Shown: one piece after another, positions 18,841 to 30,613 of the stretch | How positions within the stretch are numbered: the stretch's first letter is position 1 | Layout: each line of letters starts with the position of its first letter | The notes under the pieces: model-generated | Seen by the model: only the letters and a program-made list of their open reading frames with translations | Databases searched by the model: none | Told to the model about the DNA's origin: nothing | NCBI GenBank assembly: GCA_024741835.1 | Contig: JAENRP010000370.1 | Location: 1-33,094, forward strand | Length of the DNA: 33,094 nt | Source of the DNA: Diplocarpon mali | Taxonomy: Eukaryota; Ascomycota; Leotiomycetes; Helotiales; Drepanopezizaceae | Direction: 5' to 3' | Position numbers and translations under genes: made by a program

Positions 18841-21621
18841 AAACTTTTTACTAACCCTTTATTTAAATCTTTTCAAACTCATCTTAATCACTTTAAGATT
18901 GACTCGGATTCTAAACGTTCTTTAAGCCCTTTTAAATTTTAAAGTACTCCTCTTAGCAATCAATCTTATAATATCAAAGCTTCTCCTTTGCCTTTTATAA
19001 ATTCTATCAACCTAGACGGTTAGTATAAAACGATAATAGCTGCATTTAAGGCTATTACTAGTCACTTTCCCTTCCTTAGTTCCTTTAGTGCTCCTCACTT
19101 TATAAGCGCTAATATTACTAATTTCCTTAAGCAATATAAGGAAACTTATTACAATTTTAGTATTATATAAGAGGATATGATTTCTCAACTTCCTTGCTAC
19201 TATAACTATATAAGTAAAGATATTATCAAATCCCTTCCTAAATGGAAAACGCATAGTTTATAGGAACTCCTTATTAAGGCTCTTAAGTCTGAATTTTAAG
19301 AATTTGATAGATAGTAGATTCGCGATACCTTAGCTTTCTTAAAGGAATTTATTCTAATCACTTATACTCTTAAGGAACTTAAAAACTACTATCGGACTTT
19401 TACTTATATATTAAATACTTTAATTAGCTAGAAAATACTTAGCAAAGTTGAAAAAGGCCGCCTTTTCTTACTTAGATTACCTATTAGCCTTTGAAATAAG
19501 ATTATTAAGCATTTTAGGATCGATAAGTAAGACCTTATAACCTTTGCCTTATTTAAGGAATTCTTAGCCTTTGCTTTAAAATCAAATCTTAATAAGAGAA
19601 CTATTAATACTATAGAGTAGGAAAAAGCCCTTACTCCCTCTTATACTAAAGACCTTAAGAGCCTGGTTTAAGAATACTTAAAAGCTTTAGAAGTTATAGA
19701 AGAGGTAAAGAAGAACTTAGTAGTTATACCTTTTACTCGCGGGCCTAACCTAAGAGTAAGATCCAACCTTAGAATTAAGGAACTTAAGACCCAATTTGTA
19801 AAACTCTAAATCTAAAGCTTAGAAATTAGGATTAATAATCTCTTATAGGAAAAATAGCATATTCCTTAGTTTAGTAATAAATAAAACTCGGCTACTATAA
19901 GCCAACTTAGTAGTTCCTATTATCAAACTCCTGCTTTTTATCATTTAGAATAACTAGCTAATATAAGAATGTAATAGCTAGTTAAAGAAGGAGGAATTAA
20001 TCCCAACTAGTACTCTACTAATATTAATGCTATAGGGTATTAAAGAAATAGTAATAGAAGACAACTAACCTGCAACTTTTGCAATAATGAAGAACCTAAT
20101 TGCACTTTATATAAGTATTGCAACAATTGCCCTCTTTTCCTTCGTTTTATTAATACTAGGGTTATATATATTAATAAGTATAGGATGCTTTGCATTAAGG
20201 ATCCTAGGCTAAAAGCTATCCCTATTAAAAAGCACTAGAATCGCTTATAATTATAGATTATTCGAATGATAATATATAGTATAAAATAGGACGAGAATTT
20301 AGTCGAATAATAGCGTATTATAGATATAAATGCCAAAATCCCAACTTATATATATATAGGTCCAATTAGCAATCTACTTAAGGGAGTTCTTAAGGACCTA
20401 GCTTTTGATCAAATAGCTATAGAAGTTAGAGGCATTTCTGTCTTAAGATAGGTTAATAATAATATTTCAGCTGATATTAATACTGCTTTTATATTTAAGA
20501 ACCCTTGGAATTCTTAGCGTCCTTTTAGATCTTCCACTCTACTAATACTAATAAAACCAGCCAAAGTCTAAAAATCAGCACGTGCAACTTAGGAATCTTA
20601 ATATAGAGTCCAAACGCTAAAAGACACCTAATAATCTAGAACTATAGTAGATAAGGATAAAGCTAATATAGCAGACGAATTGATTAGAGATATAATAGAT
20701 AAAGATAGCTTTAAACTTAAAGATTAAGAAGTTAAAGTTATTGCGCAGACCCTTAACCTTAAGTGAAAGAGACAGATATTAAAATAGGAAAAATTCGTTG
20801 ATAAATACGCTAGTTCAACCGTAATAGAGAAAGCTATAGAGAATATTATAGCTTAGCAAATTAACCTTACATTTAAAGACCTATTTAGTTTGACTAGACG
20901 CTTTAATAAAGTACTAAGAAAGCATATCCTAATAGCTTTTAAAGATTTGAATAATAATAAGGAAATGGAAATTATAATATAAAAGAACTTTAAGAAGCAC
21001 TTAGCCTTAATCAAATATCTCTAGATTATAGAAAACAAAGGAACTTAGAGGTATTATAATATTATAGCAATAGCTTTAACATCTTAGAATATCAATCGAA
21101 ATTGTTTAGCAGTTATAATAAAAAGTCCTATTATTATTTATTTAATAGAAGAATCAGTTAAAGCAAAGGCTTTAATCGATTATAGTTTAGAAATTAATAT
21201 AATAATTAGAAAAGTGGTAGAAATAGCTTAATTAATAATTATTAGTAATTGACTCCTTATTTATTTAACTGTCTTTAGATTGAAATACAATTTTAATAGA
21301 TAGGTGAAAAACGTAAAGGTTAGAGTTAGAGGAATTGTTAATTATACTAACTTTCTAATAATAGAGAATTCTTTAAATAATATTCTTTTAGAAATGCCCT
21401 TTATTTTAGAATCTTAGCTAATATTTAACTATCTTAGAAATAGGCTTATAAAAGCTAGCCTTTAAAATATAGATCGATCTTTAAAAGGATAAATAGTTAT
21501 TATAAGAGATATAGTTGAATTTTAAAATAAGGTTTTAAGAAACAATCAGCTAGCATAAGGGCTAGGCTTAATGCTAGTAAAGGAGGGCACTTAGCGAGGA
21601 GTTATAGTAAAAGAAAGGTGA
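18841..21621 (+). pseudogene. Element E gag-protease, RIP-decayed
   Basis: One frame, broken only by RIP-type stops, runs from at least 18841. The gag core has FSAPHFISANITNFLKQYK (about 19090), then DMISQLPCYYNYISKDIIKSLP and LKELKNYYRTFTYIL. A motif copy at 19735 is read PFTRGPNLRVRS. A CCHC-like knuckle at about 20071 reads RRQLTCNFCNNEEPNCTLYKYC. A retropepsin-like domain at about 21120-21230 has KSPIIIYLIEESVKAKALID at 21178, then Tyr-Ser-Leu-Glu, consistent with a D-x-G-S-E site after RIP (Gly to Ser, Ser to Leu), and EINIIIRKVVEIA. The true start is not determined. The pol gene continues in the -1 frame. Confidence 0.8.
19735..19761 (+). repeat. Palindromic motif copy 2, in frame in gag
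   Basis: ACTCGCGGGCCTAAC then CTAAGAGTAAGA. Read T-R-G-P-N-L-R-V-R in the gag frame (same frame as the zinc knuckle at 20071). Confidence 0.8.
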
Positions 21622-21650
21622 GTTTATCAATTTTAAATAATAGTGATTTG

Positions 21651-21677
21651 ACTTATAATCCTAAATTAAGAGTTAAA
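21651..21677 (+). repeat. Palindromic motif copy 3, in frame in pol (strongly decayed)
   Basis: ACTTATAATCCTAAA then TTAAGAGTTAAA, read DLT-Y-N-P-K-L-R-V-K-S in the pol frame. The DNA palindrome is almost gone, but the peptide match (L-T-x-x-P-x-L-R-V-K-S) remains. Confidence 0.65.
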
Positions 21678-21812
21678 TCTGGAATTTTAAAAAATGGTAT
21701 AATTAGCGTTTTATTAGCTTAATAATTAAGAAAAAAGAAAAATAAGGTAGAGAAGAGAGTTCGTTTTATAAATTTCGATAATTTACCAATTATTTTAAAA
21801 AATCTAAAAACC

Positions 21813-21839
21813 ACTTATAGGCCGGACCCGCGAGTGAAA
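21813..21839 (+). repeat. Palindromic motif copy 4, in frame in pol
   Basis: ACTTATAGGCCGGAC then CCGCGAGTGAAA, read T-Y-R-P-D-P-R-V-K in the pol frame, 54 codons after copy 3. Same register as the RT block at 22443. Confidence 0.75.
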
Positions 21840-24800
21840 AATAATAAAATTACTAATAATATTTCTATCTATGCACTTTAAATTAATAACTTAGAAAATC
21901 TTTTATTTATTTTTAAAAAGGAAAATTCAGATCGTTTCGCAAGATTTAATAAAAAAGGAAAGAAGTAAAGAAGTATAGTACTAGCTAATATTCGAACTAT
22001 ATATAAAAGTAATGCTAATAAAGTACGACCAATGGATTAAGGAATCTTTAATAGCTTAAAGCCTAGAGGATTAGATGATTAGTTTGAATAAGATGAGAAG
22101 CTTCGACCTCTAAAGCTAGGTGGCAAATTTGATAAGTTCATTATAGGCAGATTTTCTAATAAACCTATCGGATATCGATTAATAAAAGAACGTTTTAATA
22201 TGCTAAAAATTAGAGAAGACTTGATAGAGCAAGAACGCAAACTACTTTATAAAACCTTAATAAATCGAGAGGACGCCTTGGCTTTTAATTAGATAGAACT
22301 TGGCTAGATTCGAAAAGAGGTTATACCTTATATTAAGATTAAGATAATACCTTATAAAGCCTAGTAAGAGAAAACATTTAGGGTCCTTAAAGCTCTTTAA
22401 GAAAAGGTAATCGAAATGTTAAAGGATAAGCTAAAGCAAAGTGTTCTTAAGTTCTATAATAGCCCTTATAAGAACAAATGGTTTTTAGTTGCTAAGAAGG
22501 AGAAGGGAACTTATAAACTAATAATAGTAGTAGTAAAGATAAACTGAGTAATTATTAAAGACGCTAATATTCCTTTAAATATAGATAAATTCTTAAATGA
22601 ATTCGTAGGATTAACCTATAGCTCTTTTATTAACTTCTTCTTTAGATATAACCAATTTATTCTTAATATTAAATCAAGAGATATAATAGCAATTCAAACC
22701 CCTTTTAGGCTACTTTAGATAATAAGATTACCTTAAGGGGCTATAAATTCGATTGTTCAATTTGTTTAAATAATCTATAAGATACTAGTAGATTATATAT
22801 TTAATATTACGCTCCCTTATATAGATAATATAAGAGTAAAAGGATTAAGATCATTTTATAACTATAAAGAAGTTCTCCTTAGTATATAACGATTTATAAT
22901 AGAATACATTTAGAACCTAGACTAGGTGCTTATACGATTCGAAAGGGTAAGAGCAATAGTTAGTCCAAAGTTATAATACTATCTCCTATTGATGGAAATT
23001 GTTAATTTCATTACTAATTCTAATAGCCGAAGTCCTTAGAAGGCTAAAGTACTTAAAATCGATAAATAGAAGAGGTATAATAATATAGCAGAAGCTTGCG
23101 CGTTTATTAGAGTTATAGTATACTATTGCATTTGGATTAAGGATTTTACTAAAAAGGTAGTACCTATTTACTCCTTATTTTAAAAAGGGGCTAAGTTTCA
23201 GTAGGAGAAATCCTAAATAGAGGCTATAAAATAATTGAAGCAAGTATTGCTTAAGGCGCTTTATTTGATTAAAATAGACTATAGAGCTAATGCTAGGCCA
23301 ATTATACTAATAGTTGATATAAGCTTAATTGGATAGGGTACTATCCTTTAATAAGCTAATAGCTAATAGAAAAGATATTTAGCTCGCTTTAAAAGTGGTC
23401 TTTAGAATTTAGTAGAGATAAAGTATAATACTATTAAATAGGAATGCAAAGGTGCTTTAAAGGTGATAAAAAAGATGAGAAGCGACCTTTATAGTACTTA
23501 CTTTATTTTTAAAACTAATACTAAAGTGCTAGTAGAATAATTAAATAGAGCTGCAAGCGACCTATTAAGAGCCTTACTAATAAAATGGATTACTTAAATA
23601 AGATTAATAGACTTTAAAGTCAAATATATTTTAAGAATGAAAAATACTACTACTAACGGCCTTTTAAAAAGAACTCGGCCCTACCCCTTTGATTTGATTA
23701 AAGAAGACGAAATAGATATTAATAAGTAAGTAGAAAACGAAGTTGGTTATCTATTAATATATTGCTTTAAAGGGATTCGACTCGTAAGCCCGGTTTATAA
23801 GTTAAATAAGAGAATTTTATCACTTGACTACTTAGGTGACTCTAAAGAAATCGCAAAGTTTTTAATTACGCTTAAACGATTAAAGATAGTTACTCTTAAG
23901 GATTTTTAAAAATTCAAAGCTAAAGCTCTGATTTATTTAATATAAGGAAGATAATTATTTAAAAGGAGTAATAACTTATTTCCTATATAATTTTGCTTAA
24001 ACGATGAAAAACTAAGGGCTAAGGCTATCTAGGATATTTATAAGGAAACTGGCTATTAAGGAGCTAAGTCCACTTACTATTAACTCTTAAGAAAATTCTT
24101 TTAAAAAGGCTCTTTTGAAGACTATAAAGCTTTTGTAAAGAGTTGTATCCCTTATTAGAAATGAAAACCTAATTGTAAGGAAAATCCCTTATTCTTAACC
24201 TAGCTATTAGGCCTTTTCTATAAAGTCAGCCTTGATATTATATAAGTACTAACTATTAAGAATAGGATAATATGTTTTGTTTTAGTAAAGGAAGACTTAT
24301 TAGGATGGCCTAAAGGATGACCTTTAAGATTTACTAACTTTGAATCTATTGCAAAGTTCCTTTAAGAAGATATAGTCTATTGCTATAGACTTTTTAATAG
24401 ATTAACTATTGATAAAGGCCTTAAAAATAAAGGAGTAGTTAAAGCTTTCTTATGAAAATATAGTATCAAACGGGTTCAAATCTTAGCGTATAACTCGAAA
24501 GCTAATAAAGTAGTAGAATAAGGATACTATAATATTCTTAATAGTCTATTTAAAGTTACTTATAAAGGATTTAAGGATTAGATAAAACGCTTTTATAGAA
24601 TACTCTTTGCTTATTAAATGATAATCTATAAACCGACTAGAGTTATACTATTCTTCCTTATCTATAGTAGAGAGGCATAGCTCCCTTTTAAATTCTAATA
24701 GCCTATTTAGAGATTGTTCGACTATAGTCAAATTCGGAACTATTCCGATTTGCTTATAATAAGATGCTGATAACTTAAGCTTTAAGATATAAATATAAAG

Positions 24801-25214
24801 GAAATCATTTTGCGAAAGAAACGATATTAGGAAAAAGCTAAGGAAGCGTAAGCTACTTTTAAAGTATTTAAAACGCACCTTATTTAAAAAGATAATCTTA
24901 TCTTAGTCTATAATATTATAAGAAGTATTAATATATTAATAGATACTAAACTTGATTATCAATAGCTTAGTCTATTTAAGGTTAAATCTAAGTAAAAAGA
25001 AAAGGGATACTATTCTCTTTAGGAACTTAATAGAGTCGATATTAAGGGAACCTTTGCAGCTAACTGATTAAAGCGCTTTTATTAACGCAATTAGACCTTA
25101 TTCCCTTTAGAAGACAAATTAGAAATTGATATAAACTCTGAATCCTTTATAAGAACTGACGGCGATATAAGCAATTTTAAACCCTTAGATAAAGATTAAG
25201 ATTTTTCTAATTTG

Positions 25215-25241
25215 ACTTATAAGCCGGTCCTGCGAGTAAAG
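25215..25241 (+). repeat. Palindromic motif copy 5, in frame near the pol C-terminus
   Basis: ACTTATAAGCCGGTC then CTGCGAGTAAAG, read L-T-Y-K-P-V-L-R-V-K-N. Same register as RT. Confidence 0.78.
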
Positions 25242-25319
25242 AATATTAAAATACCTAATTAATTATAACCTTAAGTTATTATTCTTAAAATATCTGAAGA
25301 ACGTAAGCGGGAATATTAA

Positions 25320-25631
25320 ATGATTTCCTAGCTTATTAATTGTCTTACCTTCTTTTAATCTTTGTTTTTACATTTTTAGCAAGGTTGCCTCCTTTATTAT
25401 TTAAGATATAGATCTTTTAGGATCACTTTAAATTCTTACTTGCTTTAACTTATTTTGTATTTTTAATATTAGCCTTTAATTATAATATTCCTATTACTTT
25501 CCTTAAATAATAAATAAAAAGTCCAATTTCCTTAATATATATATAGTAAACCTATTGCAGCTTATATGCCCTTTTAATTCTTATACCTTATTGAACTCTT
25601 TTATTTATACTACCTATCTTTTATAAGTAAT
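25320..25631. other. Spacer between pol and the first large gene; pyrimidine-rich, no gene
   Basis: 312 bp of T/C-rich plus-strand DNA (many CTTT and TTTT runs, and TATATATATAG at about 25538). No polypurine tract or LTR start is recognisable here, which matters for whether element E ends at pol. A promoter or untranslated leader of the next gene is possible. Confidence 0.4.
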
Positions 25632-26477
25632 ATGCCTTTAAAGAACTCATAAATGGTTTTATCTACTATAATAGAGGATAAATAAGCACTAGTTATAAAC
25701 TTCTCTTAGGACGGTAGAGCTATTGCATTATTAGAGAGCTTTAAATCGACTTATATAGCCTTAGGAGATATAGAGTAATAAAAACTCCTTTTAGCTTATG
25801 TAAATACTATTAGTAACCTTTTTACCTAAGTGGCCTTTGGAATTCTCTAATTTAATAACTTCCTAACTGAAGAATTAAGACTAAAGGGAATCTTTAAAGA
25901 GGAATTCTTAGCTGATGTAGATTAATATATAACCTTGGCCGATACTTTCAAAATGGATTAAGATAAAAGAGAAGAATCTATTTGACAATTAGATAATTTA
26001 GCTACTAATAAGAGAGGACTCCTATTTCGTTTGCGCTTTCTAATAAATATTAATTCTAATAATAGAAGATAAGTATTATTAAAAATTCTTAAGGAAAATA
26101 CTCCTACTGCTTGAGCTATTTAGATTCTTAATTTCTTTATTATTTAAGAAGGAGTAGTAAAATTCTAAGGCAATCGAATTCGCGGTTGCAGATTTGTAGG
26201 CCTATCTAATGTAGTACTTATAGCAGCTAATAGGGCTATAAAAAGATCAAATTAAGCTATAGATATTACCCTACCTAATAGTACTATTATTAATATACTA
26301 AGGCTCTGCGCTTTTACTTATAGTTTGCTTATTTTAAAAGAGAACTGGACTCTTATAATAGGGTTTGAATAAGATTTCTTTAATAATAAAGAAGGGAATT
26401 AGTTATTTATAGTTAAGCCTGCTTTAAAATTCGCTTCTTAATCTAAAGATATAATAAGTGCTAAACTATATGATTTA

Positions 26478-26504
26478 ACTCGCGGTCTTAGACTAAGAGT
26501 TAGA
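26478..26504 (+). repeat. Palindromic motif copy 6, large gene 1 residue 283
   Basis: ACTCGCGGTCTTAGA then CTAAGAGTTAGA, read L-T-R-G-L-R-L-R-V-R in the gene frame. Its position corresponds to copy 9 in gene 2 (residue 297). Confidence 0.78.
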
Positions 26505-27863
26505 AACGAGAATTTTAGAATTAGACCTAACTTGCCTTTTATTAAAATGATTTTAGAAACCGCTGCTAAATAAACTACTTAAACGCTTAGCGCAGCCTCT
26601 TTAGAATTTTTAGAATCTTTAAAGGACTTTCCTTTAGCTAAATGACCTATTTTAGCTCGACCTTTAAAAAGGATAGATTGTTTAATAGCTACTTTAGCTA
26701 ATTTGCAATTTGAAACTAAAGGATTGCGCGCTTGCTTAAACTCCTTTTTTAATAATTTAAAAGAGCTAGTTCTTAACTTCTTTATATCTATATATAACTG
26801 TTTTAGAAATAATAATATAAGGGAAGACCTTATTCCTACTACTTTAAAGATAACTAGAAGAGCTATTAGATAGATTTAATAGCTTATTTTAGATAAGTTT
26901 ACCTTTATAGATATTATTCAATTCTTTAATAATTATAAAAGTTAAGAACTTAGTCTCTCGGATGCTAAGCGAGACTATTTTATCTTATAAGAAAGAGAAC
27001 GCAAAGAGGAATCTATTGATTAGGATATTTGTAATTATAGTAATATGCCTTAATCGGTCATTTTTAACCTTAAGCTTAGAGAATGATATAATATTTAAGT
27101 GTCCTTTATAATAAAGACTTGCTTTCGATAGTATCTTCTTAGCGTAGGGATCGAAGGGAGAAGACTTTGCAACCTTTATATTTGCTCTCTTTCGGTTTAC
27201 TATAATCTTAATTATAAAGGATTTGATATTAATAAAACTATTAAATACCTTAAACTTCTTTATATAATAAAAGATATCGATCTTTTTCTAATTTACTTTA
27301 ATAATTAGTTCTTTATCTCTTTAAGGATACGCAAATCTAACCTATTAATAATAGAAGCATCTTTAAGTGCTATAAAATTCAAGGCTGATCTTAAAGCCTT
27401 AAAGGCGTTAAAGCTAATTAAATAGAATAATTCTTTCTTTTCGATATTATTAAGCAATAAATAGTAAGAGGAAATAAAGGAAGAAGGGTTAATTATAATG
27501 CCTAAACCCTTTGGATACCGCTTCTTAATTGACAATTTTACTATTAATAATAGTGCTTTTATAAGTATATTCCTTTCTATTATAAGATAAGAAGTAGAGA
27601 TATACCTTTATCACTTCTACCTTATAGATAATGCAACCTCTATACCTTCTTATTTTCTTTATAATATAATATTTAGCCTTACTTAATAAGTCCTTCAGAT
27701 ATATTATAGACTCTACCTCTTAGCTATAATAGTAAAAAGTGGAAGAGCCTATTAGCTTATAGCCTACTTTGAACTTTCTTAATTGATTGGCCTTAGTCTT
27801 TATAATTAAGTCGTTTTAATAAAAAGAGATATAAGTACTACTAATAAAGAAATTCCGATTTTT

Positions 27864-27890
27864 ACTTGCGGTCCTAGCCTGCGAGTCAAT
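27864..27890 (+). repeat. Palindromic motif copy 7, large gene 1 residue 745
   Basis: ACTTGCGGTCCTAGC then CTGCGAGTCAAT, read F-T-C-G-P-S-L-R-V-N. It corresponds to copy 11 in gene 2 (residue 769); the residues after it also align (NFIKKQVLDY against NLLNNRTIDY). Confidence 0.82.
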
Positions 27891-28748
27891 TTTATTAAAA
27901 AGCAAGTCTTGGATTATTAGATCCTATTGATCGGATAAGGGCCAGCTTTTAAAAGCTTTAATAGGTAGGTTGGCTCTTAATCGATTATAAAACTCATTCC
28001 ATTTGCGAAGAAGATAAGTCGATAGACTTCTTAAGCACTTAGTTCAAAATCTTAATTAGCTTAAATGATTATAAAGTTAAAGTGAAAGGAGATCTTGCGA
28101 CTTATTATTAATAATAGTAATCTAATTATAGTAATAATAAAATAGGGATACCTTTTTAAAATGCTTTTAGATAATTCTTATAGGACTAGTGGTTTTATAG
28201 CCTTTTGCAATAACTATACAGCTATCCTTAATAAGAATACTTTAGAAAATGAGACTCGAATCTCTGATTTTATCTTTTTAATCTCTACTTTAAAGTAATC
28301 TCTAGTACTTTAATAGATTAACGCAAGTAGAACTATTGCACCTTTTAAGGCAGCTTTTCATCTTAAGAACTATAGTAGCCTCTTTAAAGCTATTATTAGT
28401 CGATGCTCTTAAATAGATCTATTAGTTATGATCGAAGTATAGGAGTTATTTCTTTTTAATAAAGATAAATTGAAAATCTACTTTGTAGAATATAATCAAA
28501 AGCTCTTTAACGCCCTTATTAAGGCTTAGATAAATGTTACAAATACTGAGTTACTTCTTTATAGACTTAAGTCTTAAGGATAATGCGATAAAGTAAATGC
28601 TATCTAAGAGCCTAATGCACTAATTAATAAAGGCATTATTATAAGGAAATTCGGAAAAGAGATGAATTGAGACTCTAGTATAGTATTAGACCCTGATTTA
28701 GGAACTAATCCCCTGTTTTTACCCTTAAGCTTAGAAATGCTAAGACTG

Positions 28749-28775
28749 ACTCGCGAGCCTAGTCTGCGAGTAAGG
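28749..28775 (+). repeat. Palindromic motif copy 8, large gene 1 residue 1040
   Basis: ACTCGCGAGCCTAGT then CTGCGAGTAAGG, read L-T-R-E-P-S-L-R-V-R. Arms ACTCGC and GCGAGT are perfectly complementary. It corresponds in position to copy 12 in gene 2 (residue 1043). Confidence 0.82.
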
Positions 28776-28994
28776 TTAGACTCGGCTGGCTTAAGCCTAT
28801 AAGATAGTTCGGATGAACCTTAGTTACTAAATCTAAGGATATTAATAGAAGATCCTTTAAAAGAGGTCTTTAAAGCTAAGAAATCGCTAAGAAATAAGAA
28901 CTAATATAAGAGAAAAAGACTTTAAAGTGATAATAGAACTAATAATTGAGTCGACTTAAGCCTAGAGAATCGAGTCTACTACCTTCCCCTTTGA

Positions 28995-29512
28995 ATACCA
29001 TTTAAAGAGATTGCGAATTAGAAGTTGAATTTTTTTAAGGATTATCTACTTTCTATATACCTATACCTCTTTATTCTTAACCTATTATTCTATTCTATAT
29101 ATATGATTTATTTACTTTACTCTTTATATAATTTATTCTTTAATTATTCCCTTTATATGCAACTTTCTAACGCTTACCTTTAAAATGTCTTCCTTACCTT
29201 TAACAATTGTCATTTACCAATTATAGGTCCTTATATGCGTTATACCCCACTTTTATTCCTACTTCTAAGCTTATTATGCCTACTTTTCCTATATGCACTA
29301 GCGCGATTTCAAACTCTATAAATAAGCCTTTCCTTATACTACGATTTTACTTTTTTTACTTTTTCTATAACCTTACTAGACCTATAATACCAGTACTACT
29401 ACTATTGTCTTTTATTATTAATCTTTTTTAGTATAAGCCTCCTATATTGTTAATCTTTCTTAAATAATCATCTCTTTATTTAAAACTACTCCCTTTTATT
29501 AAATAATTCATT
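28995..29512. other. Spacer between the two large genes; pyrimidine-rich, no clear gene
   Basis: 518 bp of T/C-rich plus-strand DNA with short open stretches (for example 29207-29431) rich in Leu/Phe/Ile, as T/C-rich sequence gives by chance. TATA-like boxes such as TATATATATG (about 29095-29105) and CTATAAATAAG (29316-29326) could belong to a promoter of gene 2. No LTR end or polypurine tract was seen. Confidence 0.4.
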
Positions 29513-30400
29513 ATAGTACTACTAAGCTTAAGTAAGAGAGCTATACCTAAGAAGAATATATTAGTTATAGCTTTAGGTAGCAAACCCCTAAATACTGCTA
29601 ATAATGAACTAATATTAGAGGGTAACTTTTTATAAGATAGAAAAGCTCTAAGATCATTAGAAGATATAGTAAGCACCTATAGAACGTTAGGTGAAATAGA
29701 ATAGTAAGTATTCTTAAACTTATTTATAAAAGTGTTGAACTATAGAATTTCTACTATAGAAGAAGGATTTTTAGACTTCGATGATTTTCTTAAGAATAAG
29801 CTTAAGACAAAAGGGATCAATTGTAAAAAATTTCTATAAAAATATTAAAGGTATACTAATTCAATAGATTTATTTTAGAAAAATCGAGATAAGAAGAATA
29901 AGTGTATAAAAAGATTATTGCAATTTATAAGTAGCACTTATAGTACACTTTTCCAGACCTACTTTATAACCGACATTACTGCTAATAATACCTTATAAGG
30001 GCTTGGCAAAATCTTTAAGATATACTAACCTATAGCAAAGGCTATATAGGTATTAAATCATTTCACTATTTAAGAAGGTATAAAAAAGCTATAAGGAAAT
30101 AGCATTAAAGGTAGAAAATTTATTAGGTTCTTAAGTACTATTATATACTCTACTATTTAAATTATAAAAGATGAACCCTTATAATATAATAATTTTACAC
30201 TTTCTAATTAAACTGTTTTAAATACACTTAGCCTTTAATAGTCGCAATATAGTCTACTTATTATAAAAGAAAAGATGACTTATCTTATTAAGTATACTAT
30301 AAATTACTTCGATAATAAGTTAGAGAAATAGGAGTTTATTATCCCTATTACCTTAAAAATGCTACTACCTTTAGTAGGAATAACTAATAAGGAGAATTTG

Positions 30401-30427
30401 ACTCATAGGCCTAGCCTACGAGTGGAA
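30401..30427 (+). repeat. Palindromic motif copy 9, large gene 2 residue 297
   Basis: ACTCATAGGCCTAGC then CTACGAGTGGAA, read L-T-H-R-P-S-L-R-V-E-S in frame. Confidence 0.82.
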
Positions 30428-30586
30428 TCAGCATATAAGGAGAATGTCCTTAAGCCAGAGGTACCTATAACACTAGGAACTTAAGCAGCTGACCTGCCTA
30501 ACTACTATTCCTTTAACTCGGACGAATTTGAGTTACTATCCTTAGAAATGCCCCGAATACCTTAAATACTAATAGCAAAGAAAATG

Positions 30587-30613
30587 ACTTGCGGGCCTAG
30601 CCTATAGGTCAAT
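30587..30613 (+). repeat. Palindromic motif copy 10, large gene 2 residue 359
   Basis: ACTTGCGGGCCTAGC then CTATAGGTCAAT, read T-C-G-P-S-L-stop-V-N in frame, only 186 bp (62 codons) after copy 9. It has no counterpart in gene 1, so it may be a later gain. Confidence 0.8.

Larger units (their letters stand above)
21600..25319 (+). pseudogene. Element E pol: RT, RNase H, integrase; RIP-decayed
   Basis: Frame -1 relative to gag-protease. The N-terminus carries two motif copies (21651, 21813). RT runs about 22300-23000: VLKFYNSPYKNKWFLVAKKE, then YKLIIVVVKIN, FFFRYNQFILNIKSRDI, and TLPYIDNIRVKG (YMDD now Y-I-D-N at 22818-22829). The connection and RNase H run about 23000-23700: RIWIKDFTKKVAPIY-like, YKQEC-K-GALKVIKKMRS, and RTRPYPFDLI near 23680. 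Integrase has a decayed HHCC zinc finger (KSCIPY-KWKPN at about 24140-24175) and DDE remnants near 24236, 24410 and 24510, plus a C-terminal LSLFKVKSK module near 24970. A motif copy lies at 25215, 35 codons before the stop TAA at 25317-25319. No chromodomain was recognised. Confidence 0.88.
25632..28994 (+). pseudogene. Large gene 1 of element E (about 1120 codons), unknown family, RIP-decayed
   Basis: I do not recognise the family. One frame from ATG 25632 (MPLKNS, MVLSTIIEDK) to TGA 28992 keeps register throughout: the motif copies at residues 283, 745 and 1040 are all in that frame. All breaks are stop codons of the RIP type. An N-terminal block at residues 27-50 (DGRAIALLESFKSTYIALGD) matches large gene 2. 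A central block at residues 654-700 (EVEIYLYHFYLIDN, PSYFLYNIIFSL, VLQIYYRLYLLA) also matches gene 2. The middle is Leu/Ile/Phe-rich and may be helical; no RT, integrase, zinc knuckle or clear membrane pattern was seen. The C-terminus is basic (KRKRL), like a nuclear signal. The true stop could be one of several nearby TGA/TAG codons. The piece 28596-28720 lacks any known motif. Confidence 0.72.

Noticed and set aside
23780..23806. ACTCGTAAGCCCGG..., resembling a further palindromic motif copy
   Set aside because: The motif register differs from the pol frame, which reads RLVSPVYKLN here, normal sequence for this part of gypsy pol. A chance resemblance.
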